Of a DNA stretch of 64,000 bases, positions 9,775-18,594 are shown in pieces. The DNA is from Paraburkholderia sp. PGU19 (GTDB lineage: Bacteria; Pseudomonadota; Gammaproteobacteria; Burkholderiales; Burkholderiaceae), in the NCBI RefSeq assembly GCF_013426915.1, contig NZ_AP023182.1, positions 992,001-1,056,000 on the forward strand. Direction: 5' to 3'. Under the pieces are notes generated by a model. It saw only the letters and a program-made list of their open reading frames with translations, did not search any database and was not told the DNA's origin. The first letter of the stretch is position 1, and the number at the start of each line of letters is the position of its first letter. The position numbers were made by a program, and so were the translations under genes.

Positions 9775-10608
9775 ATGCTTTCTTCAACACCCATGATTGG
9801 CCAACCCGACATTCCGCGTGCGGCGCTTGATTCAGCCAATGCGACCTTCGGCGATTTCGTGCAGTTTCGGGATGTCTATAAATCCTATGGTCCAAATCTG
9901 GTTGTCATGGACCACATGGACCTGGACATGCGCGCTGATGACCGGCTCGTCATTATTGGCCCGAGCGGAAGCGGTAAGAGCTCGCTGCTTCGGGTAATGA
10001 TGGGCCTGGAAGGAGTCCAGGGTGGCCAGATTGGCTTTCAGGGCAAGCCTTACATCTTCGGAGCCGACTCGGGCAAATCGAAACGCATCGACAGCAAGCT
10101 ACAGAAACAGATTGGCATGGTGTTCCAGCACTACACCCTGTTTCCGCACCTCTCGGTGTTGAGCAACCTCATCCTCGCGCCAACAAAAGTCAGCGGCATC
10201 TCGAAAGCAGATGCGACCGAGCGGGCGCGCATGTACCTCGCCCGACTCGGCCTTGAAAGCAAACTGCGCGCGTATCCGAGTCAGCTCTCTGGCGGACAGA
10301 AGCAACGCGTCGCTATTGCGCGTGCCCTGATGCTGGAGCCGAAGTTGATGTTGTTCGATGAAGTGACGTCAGCGCTTGACCCCGAGATGGTCATTGAAGT
10401 GCAGAACGTGATGCTTCAGCTAGCCGAACAGAAGATGGCGATGATTATCGTCACGCACGACATGCACTTTGCTCGCGACATCGCCACTCGCGTAGTTTTC
10501 TGTGCGAGCGGAAAAATCGTCGAGCAAGGCGCTCCTGCTGAAATGTTCAAGTGCCCAAAGGAAGGTCGCACGCGCGAGTTTCTCGAGAAAGTGCTGCATC
10601 TCGACTGA
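9775..10608 (+). CDS. Amino-acid ABC transporter ATP-binding protein
   Basis: Cytoplasmic ATPase of a GlnQ/HisP-type importer, 277 residues. Walker A is GPSGSGKSS, the Q-loop lies in GMVFQHYTLFPHLSVLSN, the signature is QLSGGQKQRVAIARAL, Walker B is LMLFDEVTSALDPE and the switch His is in IIVTHDMHF. ATG 9775 follows GGAGAG at 9764-9769; the frame runs open far upstream but that part is the binding-protein gene read in another frame. Between binding protein and first permease; the permease starts 8 bases after its stop. Confidence 0.94.
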   Translation: MLSSTPMIGQPDIPRAALDSANATFGDFVQFRDVYKSYGPNLVVMDHMDLDMRADDRLVIIGPSGSGKSSLLRVMMGLEGVQGGQIGFQGKPYIFGADSGKSKRIDSKLQKQIGMVFQHYTLFPHLSVLSNLILAPTKVSGISKADATERARMYLARLGLESKLRAYPSQLSGGQKQRVAIARALMLEPKLMLFDEVTSALDPEMVIEVQNVMLQLAEQKMAMIIVTHDMHFARDIATRVVFCASGKIVEQGAPAEMFKCPKEGRTREFLEKVLHLD

Positions 10609-10616
10609 GGTCCGAC

Positions 10617-11288
10617 ATGAACTACCATTTCGACTTTCGCTTCCTTGAAGGCAGTCTCGGTGCCTTACTCGAAGGCCTTAAGGTCACCATCGAGCTCGCG
10701 GTAGCTTCGAACATCATGGGTCTCGTGCTCGGCTTTCTCCTTTGTCTCATGGCCATGAGCAGATGGGTCGTCGTGCGCTGGCCTGCGCAACTCTTTATTG
10801 AGTTTTTTCGCTGCACGCCGGCTCTCCTGCAAATCGTCTGGTTCTTTTACTGCATCCCGATGATGGTCGATGTGTTCATCGACCCCATCTTGATGGGCGT
10901 GCTTGCGCTTGGTCTGAATCTGACCGCATTCAATGCTGAAGCTTACCGCGCAGGTGTTCAGGCAGTCCCAAAGGAGCACCTCGATGCGTGCGTTGCGCTC
11001 GGCCTGAAACCATGGCAACGCACGGTGTATGTGGTGCTACCTCAAGCACTTCGCAGCGCGATGCCGGTTCTCATGACCAACGGTATCGGCAGCCTGCAGC
11101 AGAGCGCGCTTGTTGCCATCGTCGCGGTCGCTGACCTGATGTACGTCGGCAAGAGCCTCGCAACCGAAGCTTATCGTCCGCTCGAAACCTACACAGTTGT
11201 TGCGCTCATTTACTTCGCGCTGTCGTTGCCCATCGCAAAACTTGTGCACGTGATTGAGCGTCGTCAGGACCTTGCGGTCAAGCGTTGA
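10617..11288 (+). CDS. Amino-acid ABC transporter permease, first subunit
   Basis: Inner-membrane permease of the HisM/GlnP family, 223 residues and about five membrane segments. The cytoplasmic EAA loop, which docks the ATPase, is EAYRAGVQAVPKEHLDACVALGL. The start Met at 10617 leads into NYHFDFRFLEGSLGALLEGLKVTIELA. It follows the ATPase by 8 bases and precedes the second permease by 10, so a heterodimeric channel is expected. Confidence 0.93.
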   Translation: MNYHFDFRFLEGSLGALLEGLKVTIELAVASNIMGLVLGFLLCLMAMSRWVVVRWPAQLFIEFFRCTPALLQIVWFFYCIPMMVDVFIDPILMGVLALGLNLTAFNAEAYRAGVQAVPKEHLDACVALGLKPWQRTVYVVLPQALRSAMPVLMTNGIGSLQQSALVAIVAVADLMYVGKSLATEAYRPLETYTVVALIYFALSLPIAKLVHVIERRQDLAVKR

Positions 11289-11298
11289 GGAGAAGACC

Positions 11299-11964
11299 AT
11301 GCATCTCGATTTCTCGGCTGTTCTTCCTTACTGGTTGGTCTTGCTGAAAGGGCTTGGACTCACCGTTGCTTTCACAAGCAGTTGCGCCGTCATCGGAAGT
11401 CTCGCGGGCTTCGTGTTGAGCCTGATTCGTATGTCGCCGAACCGGTTTGTCAAAAGTGCGACAACGCTGTACGTAGAGTTCTTCCGAGGCACGCCGTTGC
11501 TCATCCAGTTGTTCTGGGTTTTCTTTTGCTTCCCAGTTATCTTCCGGCTTCCAATGCCGCCGTATGTCTCGGTTGTCATTTCTCTGACGCTGTACATGGC
11601 GGCCATCACCAGCGAGACGTTCCGTGGCGCGTTGAAATCCATCTCCGCAGAACAGCATGACGCCTGTACTGCATTAAGCCTTACGCCGCAAGCAAAAATC
11701 TTGTACGTAATTTTCCCGCAGGCGCTGCTGCGGGCGATTCCGCCTTTGCTCTCGAACGTGGTCAGTCTGTTCAAGGAAAGTGCGCTCATCTCATCGGTGG
11801 GCGTCGCGGACCTCATGTTCGTCGGACAGAATATATCGAACAGCACGGCAAAGCCGGTGGAGTTCCTGACGACTGTCGCGATTATTTACTTTCTGGTCGC
11901 TTTTCCGCTCACCCGTCTGGTCGGCGTGGTCGAGTCGCGATTCCTTAGGCGCTTTGCCTACTAA
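11299..11964 (+). CDS. Amino-acid ABC transporter permease, second subunit
   Basis: Second HisQ/GlnP-type permease, 221 residues, with EAA-loop sequence SETFRGALKSISAEQHDACTALSL. The pair with the preceding gene forms the membrane part of the importer. Start at 11299 follows GAGGAGAAG at 11287-11295. The next gene, a DapA-family enzyme, begins 31 bases later, so transport and catabolism are likely transcribed together. Confidence 0.93.
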   Translation: MHLDFSAVLPYWLVLLKGLGLTVAFTSSCAVIGSLAGFVLSLIRMSPNRFVKSATTLYVEFFRGTPLLIQLFWVFFCFPVIFRLPMPPYVSVVISLTLYMAAITSETFRGALKSISAEQHDACTALSLTPQAKILYVIFPQALLRAIPPLLSNVVSLFKESALISSVGVADLMFVGQNISNSTAKPVEFLTTVAIIYFLVAFPLTRLVGVVESRFLRRFAY

Positions 11965-11995
11965 CCAAACCCATCCTCCATATAGGGAGAAACAC

Positions 11996-12874
11996 ATGCA
12001 GATGAAAGGCATCCTGCCCGCACTCGTCACTCCGTTCAATGCTTCCGGCGCTGTTGACCACGACGTGCTGGCAAACATTCTCGAGTTTCAACTCAAGGCG
12101 GGCGTAACCGGCTTTGTCCCGCTCGGCTCGACCGGCGAGTATTACGCTCTGACGCATGACGAACGGCGGGCCATCCTCAAGACCGTTCTCGAGGTCGTGG
12201 GCGACAGCGGTACGCTCATCGGCGGCGCGAACGGTTCGTGCACGCGTGAAGTCATCGAGCAGGTTCAACTGGTCCGCGATGCAGGCTACAAAAACGTCCT
12301 CATTGCGCCCCCGTACTATGCATTGCCATCGCAGGAAGAACTGATTGGCCACTACGAAGCCATCCTCAAGGCGGTTTCGGACGTCGACGTTGTGCTCTAC
12401 AACTATCCGGTTCGCACGAACGTGGAAGTGGGCTTCGGCGTGCTGGACGCGTTCAAGGATAACCCGCGCGTGGTCGGCATCAAGGAAAGCAGTGGCAATC
12501 TGCTGCGCGCTATCGAAATCGGCGAGAAGTACAAGGACCACTACCAGCTGTCGTGCGGGTCTGACGACCAGGCGCTCGATTTCTTCCTGTGGGGTGCGAG
12601 CAGCTGGATTTGCGGTCCGGCAAACTGTTTCGTGAGGCCCGTTGTGGACTTCTATAACAAGTTCTCGGCTGGCGACATCCGCGGCGCACAGGAAGTGATG
12701 CGCTCCCTGTTCCCGGTCATGGCGACGATGGAAGCGGGCAAGTTCGTGCAGAAGGTGAAATACGGTTGCGAACTCGCTGGCTTCAAGGTTGGGGCAGCTC
12801 GCATGCCGCTGCAGCCGCTCACGGACGAAGAGAAGGCCAACTTCCGCGCTGTCTTCGAAGCAGCTCAGGCATGA
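11996..12874 (+). CDS. DapA-family lyase/deaminase, probable 1-pyrroline-4-hydroxy-2-carboxylate deaminase
   Basis: A class I-aldolase-fold enzyme of the dihydrodipicolinate synthase/N-acetylneuraminate lyase family, 292 residues. Conserved elements are LVTPF, the [10 protein letters not shown] loop, the tyrosine in VLYNYPVRT and the Schiff-base lysine in VGIKESSGN. In hydroxyproline catabolism a member of this family deaminates and dehydrates 1-pyrroline-4-hydroxy-2-carboxylate to 2-oxoglutarate semialdehyde; that assignment here is inferred from the adjacent epimerase, FAD oxidase and aldehyde dehydrogenase. True lysine-biosynthetic DapA is unlikely in this context. RBS AGGGAG precedes the start. 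A strong hairpin follows the gene. Confidence 0.88.
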   Translation: MQMKGILPALVTPFNASGAVDHDVLANILEFQLKAGVTGFVPLGSTGEYYALTHDERRAILKTVLEVVGDSGTLIGGANGSCTREVIEQVQLVRDAGYKNVLIAPPYYALPSQEELIGHYEAILKAVSDVDVVLYNYPVRTNVEVGFGVLDAFKDNPRVVGIKESSGNLLRAIEIGEKYKDHYQLSCGSDDQALDFFLWGASSWICGPANCFVRPVVDFYNKFSAGDIRGAQEVMRSLFPVMATMEAGKFVQKVKYGCELAGFKVGAARMPLQPLTDEEKANFRAVFEAAQA

Positions 12875-12880
12875 CATGAA

Positions 12881-12902
12881 GCCGGCGGAGAAATCCGCCG
12901 GC
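12881..12902. other. Perfect 9-bp hairpin with GAAA loop between two catabolic genes
   Basis: GCCGGCGGA (12881-12889), loop GAAA (12890-12893), TCCGCCGGC (12894-12902). GAAA is a stable GNRA tetraloop. There is no T-run after it, so it is more likely an mRNA stabiliser, processing signal or attenuation element than a simple terminator. It ends 24 bases before the epimerase start. Confidence 0.7.
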
Positions 12903-12926
12903 GATGCACTCTCGCAAGGTATTCAG

Positions 12927-13943
12927 ATGAGCAAGCACAGCTTTAAGAGTATCGAAGGGCATACGGAAGGCATGCCTGTGCGGATGGTGATTGCTGGCGC
13001 CCCGGACCTGGTCGGCACGACAATGGACGAGCGCCGCAGAGTCTTTCTACGGGACCACGACTGGATTCGACGCGCGTTGATGCTGGAGCCGCGCGGACAC
13101 TCACACATGTCCGGAACGATTTTGTACCCGCCTATGTCAGCAGACGCGGACATGAGTCTCGTATTCATTGAAACATCCGGCTGCCTGCCGATGTGCGGAC
13201 ATGCATCAATTGGCTCCATTTCGTTCGCGCTCGAAGCGGGTCTGATTCAACCGAAGTCGGCCGGTTCGGTCGTCGTCGACGTCCCAGCCGGCAAGCTCCG
13301 CGCGAGTTATGTGATGGATGGCGACCAGGTCGCGTCGGTTCGGTTCACGAATGTTCCCAGCTTCCTCCTTCATCGCGATGTTGAAATCAAGCATCCTCAC
13401 TTCGGACAGTTGGTCGTTGACATCGCCTATGGCGGCAACTTCTATCCTATCGTTGAGATGCAGCCGAACTTCCCGGGCTGCGAACACTTTTCGCCTGAGC
13501 AGTTGCTGGAATGGGGGCGCCAGATGCAAACCGCGGTGAACTCGACAATTGATGTTGTTCATCCCGACAACCCGGACATTCGCGGCGTGAAACACACCAT
13601 GTGGACGGGCGTCCCTGTTTCCAATGATGCTGACGCTCGCGCGGTGGTCATTGCAGGCGACACCCTGATTGACCGCTCACCGTGTGGGACTGGCACGTCC
13701 GCTCGGGTCGCACAGCGATACGCGCGTGGGCTACTCGGTGACGGGCAAGCTTTCCGCCACCAGAGCCTGATTGGCAGTTGTTTCATCGGTCGAGTGGAGT
13801 CAACAACAAGACTTACGAGCGGGTTGGACGCAGTCTTGCCGAGCGTCGAAGGACGCGCCTGGATTACGGGACGGGCTGAACACTACGTCGACAACTCTCA
13901 GCCATATGCTCATGGCTTCAGCCTGCAGGAGTATGCGAATTGA
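12927..13943 (+). CDS. Proline racemase family: probable 4-hydroxyproline 2-epimerase (Cys/Cys)
   Basis: PLP-independent epimerase, 338 residues, expected to convert trans-4-hydroxy-L-proline to cis-4-hydroxy-D-proline with two thiols acting as acid and base. Both are present: Cys90 in MCGHASIG and Cys253 in [12 protein letters not shown]. The Cys/Cys pair separates it from the dehydratase branch, which carries Thr at the second position. I chose Met 12927 (AAGG 9 bases upstream); the frame extends upstream but through the hairpin region. Its stop overlaps the TTG start of the FAD oxidase, so the pair is translationally coupled. Proline racemase is the alternative activity. Confidence 0.88.
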   Translation: MSKHSFKSIEGHTEGMPVRMVIAGAPDLVGTTMDERRRVFLRDHDWIRRALMLEPRGHSHMSGTILYPPMSADADMSLVFIETSGCLPMCGHASIGSISFALEAGLIQPKSAGSVVVDVPAGKLRASYVMDGDQVASVRFTNVPSFLLHRDVEIKHPHFGQLVVDIAYGGNFYPIVEMQPNFPGCEHFSPEQLLEWGRQMQTAVNSTIDVVHPDNPDIRGVKHTMWTGVPVSNDADARAVVIAGDTLIDRSPCGTGTSARVAQRYARGLLGDGQAFRHQSLIGSCFIGRVESTTRLTSGLDAVLPSVEGRAWITGRAEHYVDNSQPYAHGFSLQEYAN

Positions 13944-15232
13944 ACGCCGTTCCTCGCGAAAATCTTTCGCGTGACCCGCTCGCCTCTGCCCGAGAATCTG
14001 CTGTCGTGATAGGCGGCGGCATCGTGGGCGTTTGCTGCGCGCTCTATCTTCTGCGCAGTGGCTACGACGTCACGCTAATCGACCCGGAGGCGCCGGGAAA
14101 TAGTACGGCGAAGTGGAGTTGCGGCCAGATGGCGGTGAGCGAAATCATCCCGCTATCCAAGCCGGGGATTCTCATGAAAATCCCGGGCTGGCTGATGGAC
14201 CAGAAAGGTCCACTCGCGCTTCGCCCGAGCGCTTTGCCAGGAATCATTCCCTGGTTCTTCCGGTTCCTGATGTGCGCAAGGCCTTCGAAGATTGTCGACA
14301 TCGCTCAATCGATGGCGACACTGACGCATGATGTCTATGCAGACTACGCTCCATTGCTCGATGCGTGCGACGACAAAGCTCTCATGGGAGAGCGTCCCAT
14401 CCTGGAAGTCTTCGACAACCCGAGTGGACTTGCGCATGAGCAGCCACATCTGGAGTTGCGCGAGTCGCTTGGCTTCAAATCACAACGCCTGAACGCAAAG
14501 GAAATCGGTGACCTCGAGCCTGCGCTTGCTGGCAAGTTTGCCTACGGCCTGATGTTCCCCGACTGGCGCGCTGTTAGCGATACGGAAGGTTTCATTGCAG
14601 CGCTCACTGGCAGCTTCATTGCCCAAGGGGGGCTCCGCATCCAGACGCAGGCCAGTCGCATTGTCGAGTCGCAGGGCCGCGCGGTAGGTGTCGACCTTGC
14701 AAATGGCGAGAGCGTTGCGGCACACCATGTTGTCGTTGCCGCAGGTACAGGCGCGCGGCAGTTCTTCAGCGCGCTGGGGGTAAGCGTGCCTCTCGCGGGC
14801 ATCGCTGGCTACCAGGCTGTTGTTAGAAATCCAGGCGTGGAATTTCGTCATTCGACCATCTATGCGGATGGTGGCTTCTGCTTTACACCTATGACTCGGG
14901 GTCTGCAGATTGGCGGCACCATCGAATTCGCAGGCAACGGCGCGAAACCGAACTTCGGGCGAGCGGACATCATCCTTGAGAAAGCGAAACGGGTTTTGCC
15001 AGACCTTAAAACGGCCAACGTGGAATACGGCGTTGGCTATCGTCCGTTCCTGCCTGACACGAAGCCCATCATTGACCGTTCTCGCCGGCTTAGGAACGTC
15101 TTTATGGCGTTCGGTCATGGACAACTCGGTCTGACGCTCGGCGCGACTACAGGTCGGCTGATTGCTGACATGGTGGCCGGTCGCCCGACGAAGCAGGACC
15201 TCACGCCTTTCAGCGCTTATCGCTTTTCCTGA
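13940..15232 (+). CDS. FAD-dependent D-amino acid oxidoreductase, probable D-hydroxyproline dehydrogenase
   Basis: 430-residue flavoprotein of the DadA/DAO superfamily. The Rossmann motif [16 protein letters not shown] is at about 23-38; [18 protein letters not shown] near the C-terminus matches the FAD-binding end of DadA. The start is TTG at 13940, overlapping the epimerase stop (TTGA), with CAGGAG at 13926-13931; no in-frame ATG occurs before residue 64, well past the FAD motif, so the non-ATG start is required. Position after the epimerase suggests oxidation of cis-4-hydroxy-D-proline to the pyrroline carboxylate. It is clearly diverged from the DadA at 7174-8466. Confidence 0.88.
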   Translation: MNAVPRENLSRDPLASARESAVVIGGGIVGVCCALYLLRSGYDVTLIDPEAPGNSTAKWSCGQMAVSEIIPLSKPGILMKIPGWLMDQKGPLALRPSALPGIIPWFFRFLMCARPSKIVDIAQSMATLTHDVYADYAPLLDACDDKALMGERPILEVFDNPSGLAHEQPHLELRESLGFKSQRLNAKEIGDLEPALAGKFAYGLMFPDWRAVSDTEGFIAALTGSFIAQGGLRIQTQASRIVESQGRAVGVDLANGESVAAHHVVVAAGTGARQFFSALGVSVPLAGIAGYQAVVRNPGVEFRHSTIYADGGFCFTPMTRGLQIGGTIEFAGNGAKPNFGRADIILEKAKRVLPDLKTANVEYGVGYRPFLPDTKPIIDRSRRLRNVFMAFGHGQLGLTLGATTGRLIADMVAGRPTKQDLTPFSAYRFS

Positions 15233-15243
15233 CGAGACTTATT

Positions 15244-16725
15244 ATGAAATCGTACGAGCAACTTTTCATCGACGGTCGATGGGTGGCACCTGTCAAGAAG
15301 TCAACCTTCGAAACTGTCGACCCTAGCACCGAGCAGGTGATTGCGAAAGTCGCCTCCGCGACCGCGGAAGACGTCGGCCTCGCCGTCGAGGCTGCCCGCA
15401 GAGCATTCGATGCGGGTCCGTGGCCGCGAATGAGCGGAGCGGACCGTGCGACCGTGCTTCGACGTATCGGAAAGGGCATCCGCGACCGAATCCAGGAACT
15501 TGCGGAAATCGAAGTCCGCGACAACGGTAAGCCATTGCCCGAAGCGCTTTGGGACCTTGGGGACGCCGCTGGCTGCTTCGAGTATTACGCGGGGTTGGCC
15601 GAAAAGCTCGACGTGAGCGCCGAAACATCCATCACGCTTGCCGACGACCGCTTCAGCTCGGTGGCTCGCAAGGAACCGGTCGGCGTAGCGGGTGCCATCA
15701 TCCCGTGGAATTTCCCGATGCTGATGGCAGCGTGGAAGGTCGCTCCTGCTCTCGCTGCTGGCTGCACAATGGTACTCAAGCCGTCAGAGCTGACACCTCT
15801 CACCGCCCTTGAGCTGGCTCACATCGCGGCCGATGCTGACCTTCCGCCAGGCGTTCTGAACGTAGTGACAGGACTCGGCAAGGACGCTGGCGCGCCGTTG
15901 AGCGAACATCCAGGCATCGACAAACTCGCTTTCACTGGCAGTGTGCCGACGGGGAGCCGCATCATGCAGGCCGCCGCACGCGACATCAAGAACATCAGTC
16001 TGGAGCTGGGCGGGAAATCGCCGTTCATCGTTTTTGACGACAGCGACATCGATGCGGCCGTCGAGTGGATTATGTTCGGCATTTTCTGGAACCAGGGCGA
16101 GGTCTGTTCTGCGACGTCCCGGGTTCTTGTGCAGCGAGGCATCTACGAGCGGTTTATCGGGCGCCTGAAAGAAGAAACGCAGAAAATCACCATCGGCAAC
16201 GGGTTGCAGGAAAATGTGCTTCTTGGTCCCCTTGTCAGCAAAGGGCAGTATGACAAGGTGCTCGAGGCCGTCGAACGTGGTGTAAGCGAAGGCGCGCGGC
16301 TCGTGGTCGGTGGCGGCCGACCAGCACATCTCGACAAAGGGTTCTTCATGGAGCCAGTTGTTTTTGCAGATGTGCCGGCCGATAGTTGGGTCTGGAACGA
16401 GGAAATTTTCGGGCCGGTCGTTTGCATCCGTCCTTTCGACGACGAGGTCGAAGCGGTACGCTCGGCGAACGATTCCCGATTCGGCCTTGCTGCGGCCGTC
16501 ATGTCGCGCGACAGCGAGCGTTGTGAACGAGTCGCACGTGCGCTGCGCGCGGGTATCGTATGGATTAACTGTTCGCAACCGACGTTCACCGAAGCTCCGT
16601 GGGGAGGGTACAAGCAGAGCGGCATCGGTCGAGAGCTTGGTGAATGGGGCTTGAACAACTATCTGGAAACCAAGCAAATCACGCGGTACGACAGCGATAA
16701 GCCTTGGGGCTGGTACATCAAGTAA
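15244..16725 (+). CDS. Aldehyde dehydrogenase
   Basis: NAD(P)-dependent aldehyde dehydrogenase, 493 residues, full length. Catalytic residues are Asn156 (PWNFP), Glu254 (LELGGKSP) and Cys288 (NQGEVCSATSR). The C-terminal block GYKQSGIGRELGEWGLNNYLE resembles the betaine/amino-aldehyde dehydrogenase branch. In the operon its likely task is oxidation of 2-oxoglutarate semialdehyde to 2-oxoglutarate, closing a hydroxyproline pathway; an amino-aldehyde substrate is the alternative suggested by sequence class. It starts 11 bases after the oxidase stop and ends 12 bases before the second proline-racemase homologue. Confidence 0.92.
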   Translation: MKSYEQLFIDGRWVAPVKKSTFETVDPSTEQVIAKVASATAEDVGLAVEAARRAFDAGPWPRMSGADRATVLRRIGKGIRDRIQELAEIEVRDNGKPLPEALWDLGDAAGCFEYYAGLAEKLDVSAETSITLADDRFSSVARKEPVGVAGAIIPWNFPMLMAAWKVAPALAAGCTMVLKPSELTPLTALELAHIAADADLPPGVLNVVTGLGKDAGAPLSEHPGIDKLAFTGSVPTGSRIMQAAARDIKNISLELGGKSPFIVFDDSDIDAAVEWIMFGIFWNQGEVCSATSRVLVQRGIYERFIGRLKEETQKITIGNGLQENVLLGPLVSKGQYDKVLEAVERGVSEGARLVVGGGRPAHLDKGFFMEPVVFADVPADSWVWNEEIFGPVVCIRPFDDEVEAVRSANDSRFGLAAAVMSRDSERCERVARALRAGIVWINCSQPTFTEAPWGGYKQSGIGRELGEWGLNNYLETKQITRYDSDKPWGWYIK

Positions 16726-16737
16726 GGCGGGTCCATC

Positions 16738-17769
16738 ATGCGCTGGAAAAAGACACTGCAAATTGCGGACGTTCATTGCGAAGGTGAAATCGGCAAGGTC
16801 ATCACCGGGGGAGTTTTGGGAATCCCCGGTGCGACGATGCTCGACAAGATGAACTACATCAACAAGGTCGACGACAGCCTTCGCCGACTGGTTGTGCTCG
16901 AGCCGCGCGGTTGCCTTCAGATGTCGGTCAATCTGTTGCTCCCGCCGACGCGTCCGGAGGCGCACGCCGGGTTTATCGTCCTGCAAGCGGACAAGGCCCA
17001 TCCCATGTCAGGCAGCAATGCAATCTGCGTGGTCACAGCGTTGCTCGAATTGGGCATGGTCGAGATGCAGGAGCCCGAGACAACGGTGGTCCTCGACACA
17101 CCTGCGGGCTTGGTCACCGCACGGGCGACGTGCCAGGACGGTCGATGTACCGGCGTGTCGCTCGACATGGTGCCGTCATTCGTCGAGCAACTCGACTTCA
17201 GCTTTGATACCCCGAAGTTCGGCAGAATCCGGGCGGACATTGCCTTCGGCGGCGTCTATTACGCGCTCGTCGACGTTGAGCAGGTCGGACTGACGATAGC
17301 GCCAGAAAACGCTCGTGAGCTCGCCGAACTCGGTGTTGCATTCAAAGGCATTATCAACGGACAAATCAAGATTCAGCACCCGCTCTTCCCGGAAATCAAC
17401 GAGGTTGCGTATGTGATGTTCCGCAACCGGCTGAGCGAGGCGCTTTTTCAGACCTGCACTACGCTGCCGCCAGGCAGGGTCGACAGGTCGCCGTGTGGTA
17501 CGGGCAGTTCCGCCAACCTCGCGACGCTGGCGGCCAGAGGTTTGGCCGACGTCGGTAGCAGACTGAAGTCTCGGTCTACAATCGGCGGCGAGTTCAATGT
17601 CGAACTGCTTGGAAAAACCGAAGTGGGCGGCCGCGCTGCGATTCTTCCGCGTATTCAGGGGCGAGCGTGGCTCTATGGAATCCAGCAGATTGGGGTTGAC
17701 CCCGATGACCCGTTGTCTGCCGGATTCATGATGAGCGATACGTGGGGCTCCGGTTTTCCGGCAGCCTGA
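16738..17769 (+). CDS. Proline racemase family protein, Ser/Cys active-site variant
   Basis: 343 residues, homologous to the epimerase at 12927-13943 but diverged. The first catalytic Cys is replaced: PMSGSN has Ser91 where the other has Cys90, and the His after Gly is also lost; the second is kept as Cys253 in [12 protein letters not shown]. Members with Ser/Cys are known in the superfamily and are less well characterised than Cys/Cys epimerases and Cys/Thr 3-hydroxyproline dehydratases. It may act on another hydroxyproline isomer or catalyse a one-base reaction. Last enzyme gene before the regulator, 12 bases after the aldehyde dehydrogenase. Confidence 0.87.
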   Translation: MRWKKTLQIADVHCEGEIGKVITGGVLGIPGATMLDKMNYINKVDDSLRRLVVLEPRGCLQMSVNLLLPPTRPEAHAGFIVLQADKAHPMSGSNAICVVTALLELGMVEMQEPETTVVLDTPAGLVTARATCQDGRCTGVSLDMVPSFVEQLDFSFDTPKFGRIRADIAFGGVYYALVDVEQVGLTIAPENARELAELGVAFKGIINGQIKIQHPLFPEINEVAYVMFRNRLSEALFQTCTTLPPGRVDRSPCGTGSSANLATLAARGLADVGSRLKSRSTIGGEFNVELLGKTEVGGRAAILPRIQGRAWLYGIQQIGVDPDDPLSAGFMMSDTWGSGFPAA

Positions 17770-17784
17770 GGCGGAGCGCGCACA

Positions 17785-18549
17785 ATGATAAACTTAAATG
17801 CGCGCCCGTCCTTCCGGGCTCACGAAGACCCCGGTGGAACCATGAGCAAAGCGACAACGGAGACAGAGGCCAGTGGCCGCCGCCACGGCGGACGATACAT
17901 CTATGAGGAGCTGCGCAAGCAGATTCTGACGCTCCAACTCAAGCCAGGTGCGCCGCTTGACGAGGTGTCGCTGGCCGCGCAGTTTGGTCTGTCGCGCTCA
18001 CCCGTACGCGATGCGCTCGCTCGCCTTATCAGCGAGGGATTGGTCACCATTCTCCCGAACAGGACCACGCTGGTTACACCGTTCGAGATTGAAGAGTTTC
18101 CGAAGTACATCTCCGCTCTCGACCTCATTCAACGGGCAGTAACCCGCTTAGCGGCTTTGCATCGTACAGAGGCAGACCTCCAGCGTATTCGCAAAGCGGA
18201 TGACCAGTACATGCAGGCGGTCGAAAGCGGCGACTATCAGGAGATGACCGAGACGAATAAGGCGTTGCACGTCGCTATCGCACACGCAGCGAACAATCCC
18301 TATTTCGTCGGCTATTACGAACGTCTTCTCGGTGAAGGGCAACGGCTTTCGCACCTTCACTTCGATTTCACCGTCACTTCGCCGACCGCCACCAAATTAG
18401 GTCGTGACCACGCCGACCTCATTGAGGCGATTGCGCGCAAGGATGCCGATATGGCGGAGAAGCTGGCGCATGAGCACACGATGTTGTTCCAGAAGCGGTT
18501 TCTGGACTACATGCGTCAGAACATGACCGAATCGATGGCGGTTTCTTGA
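17785..18549 (+). CDS. GntR family transcriptional regulator (FCD class)
   Basis: 254 residues: N-terminal winged helix with LSRSPVRDALARLISEGLV and a C-terminal all-helical FCD effector domain whose metal-ligand residues would include Asp and His in TNKALHVAIAHAANNPYF. Such proteins are usually repressors released by the pathway substrate. Starts at ATG 17785 (GGAG 9 bases upstream) or ATG 17842 are both possible; the extra 19 residues are not conserved-looking. Encoded at the end of the importer/hydroxyproline operon, 15 bases after the last enzyme, so it probably controls that operon and perhaps dadA through the dyads at 8501-8518 and 8731-8748. Confidence 0.9.
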   Translation: MINLNARPSFRAHEDPGGTMSKATTETEASGRRHGGRYIYEELRKQILTLQLKPGAPLDEVSLAAQFGLSRSPVRDALARLISEGLVTILPNRTTLVTPFEIEEFPKYISALDLIQRAVTRLAALHRTEADLQRIRKADDQYMQAVESGDYQEMTETNKALHVAIAHAANNPYFVGYYERLLGEGQRLSHLHFDFTVTSPTATKLGRDHADLIEAIARKDADMAEKLAHEHTMLFQKRFLDYMRQNMTESMAVS

Positions 18550-18558
18550 TAGCTCATA

Positions 18559-18590
18559 GGCGGCGCTGAGACCTCCATGCCGCCGTTTTG
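18559..18590. terminator. Terminator-like hairpin between convergent regulator genes
   Basis: GGCGGC (18559-18564) pairs with GCCGCC (18579-18584), with an inner GAG/CTC pairing, followed by GTTTTGCTCTT on the plus strand. It lies in the 45-base gap between the convergent GntR and MocR genes and most likely ends the plus-strand operon. Confidence 0.6.
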
Positions 18591-18594
18591 CTCT

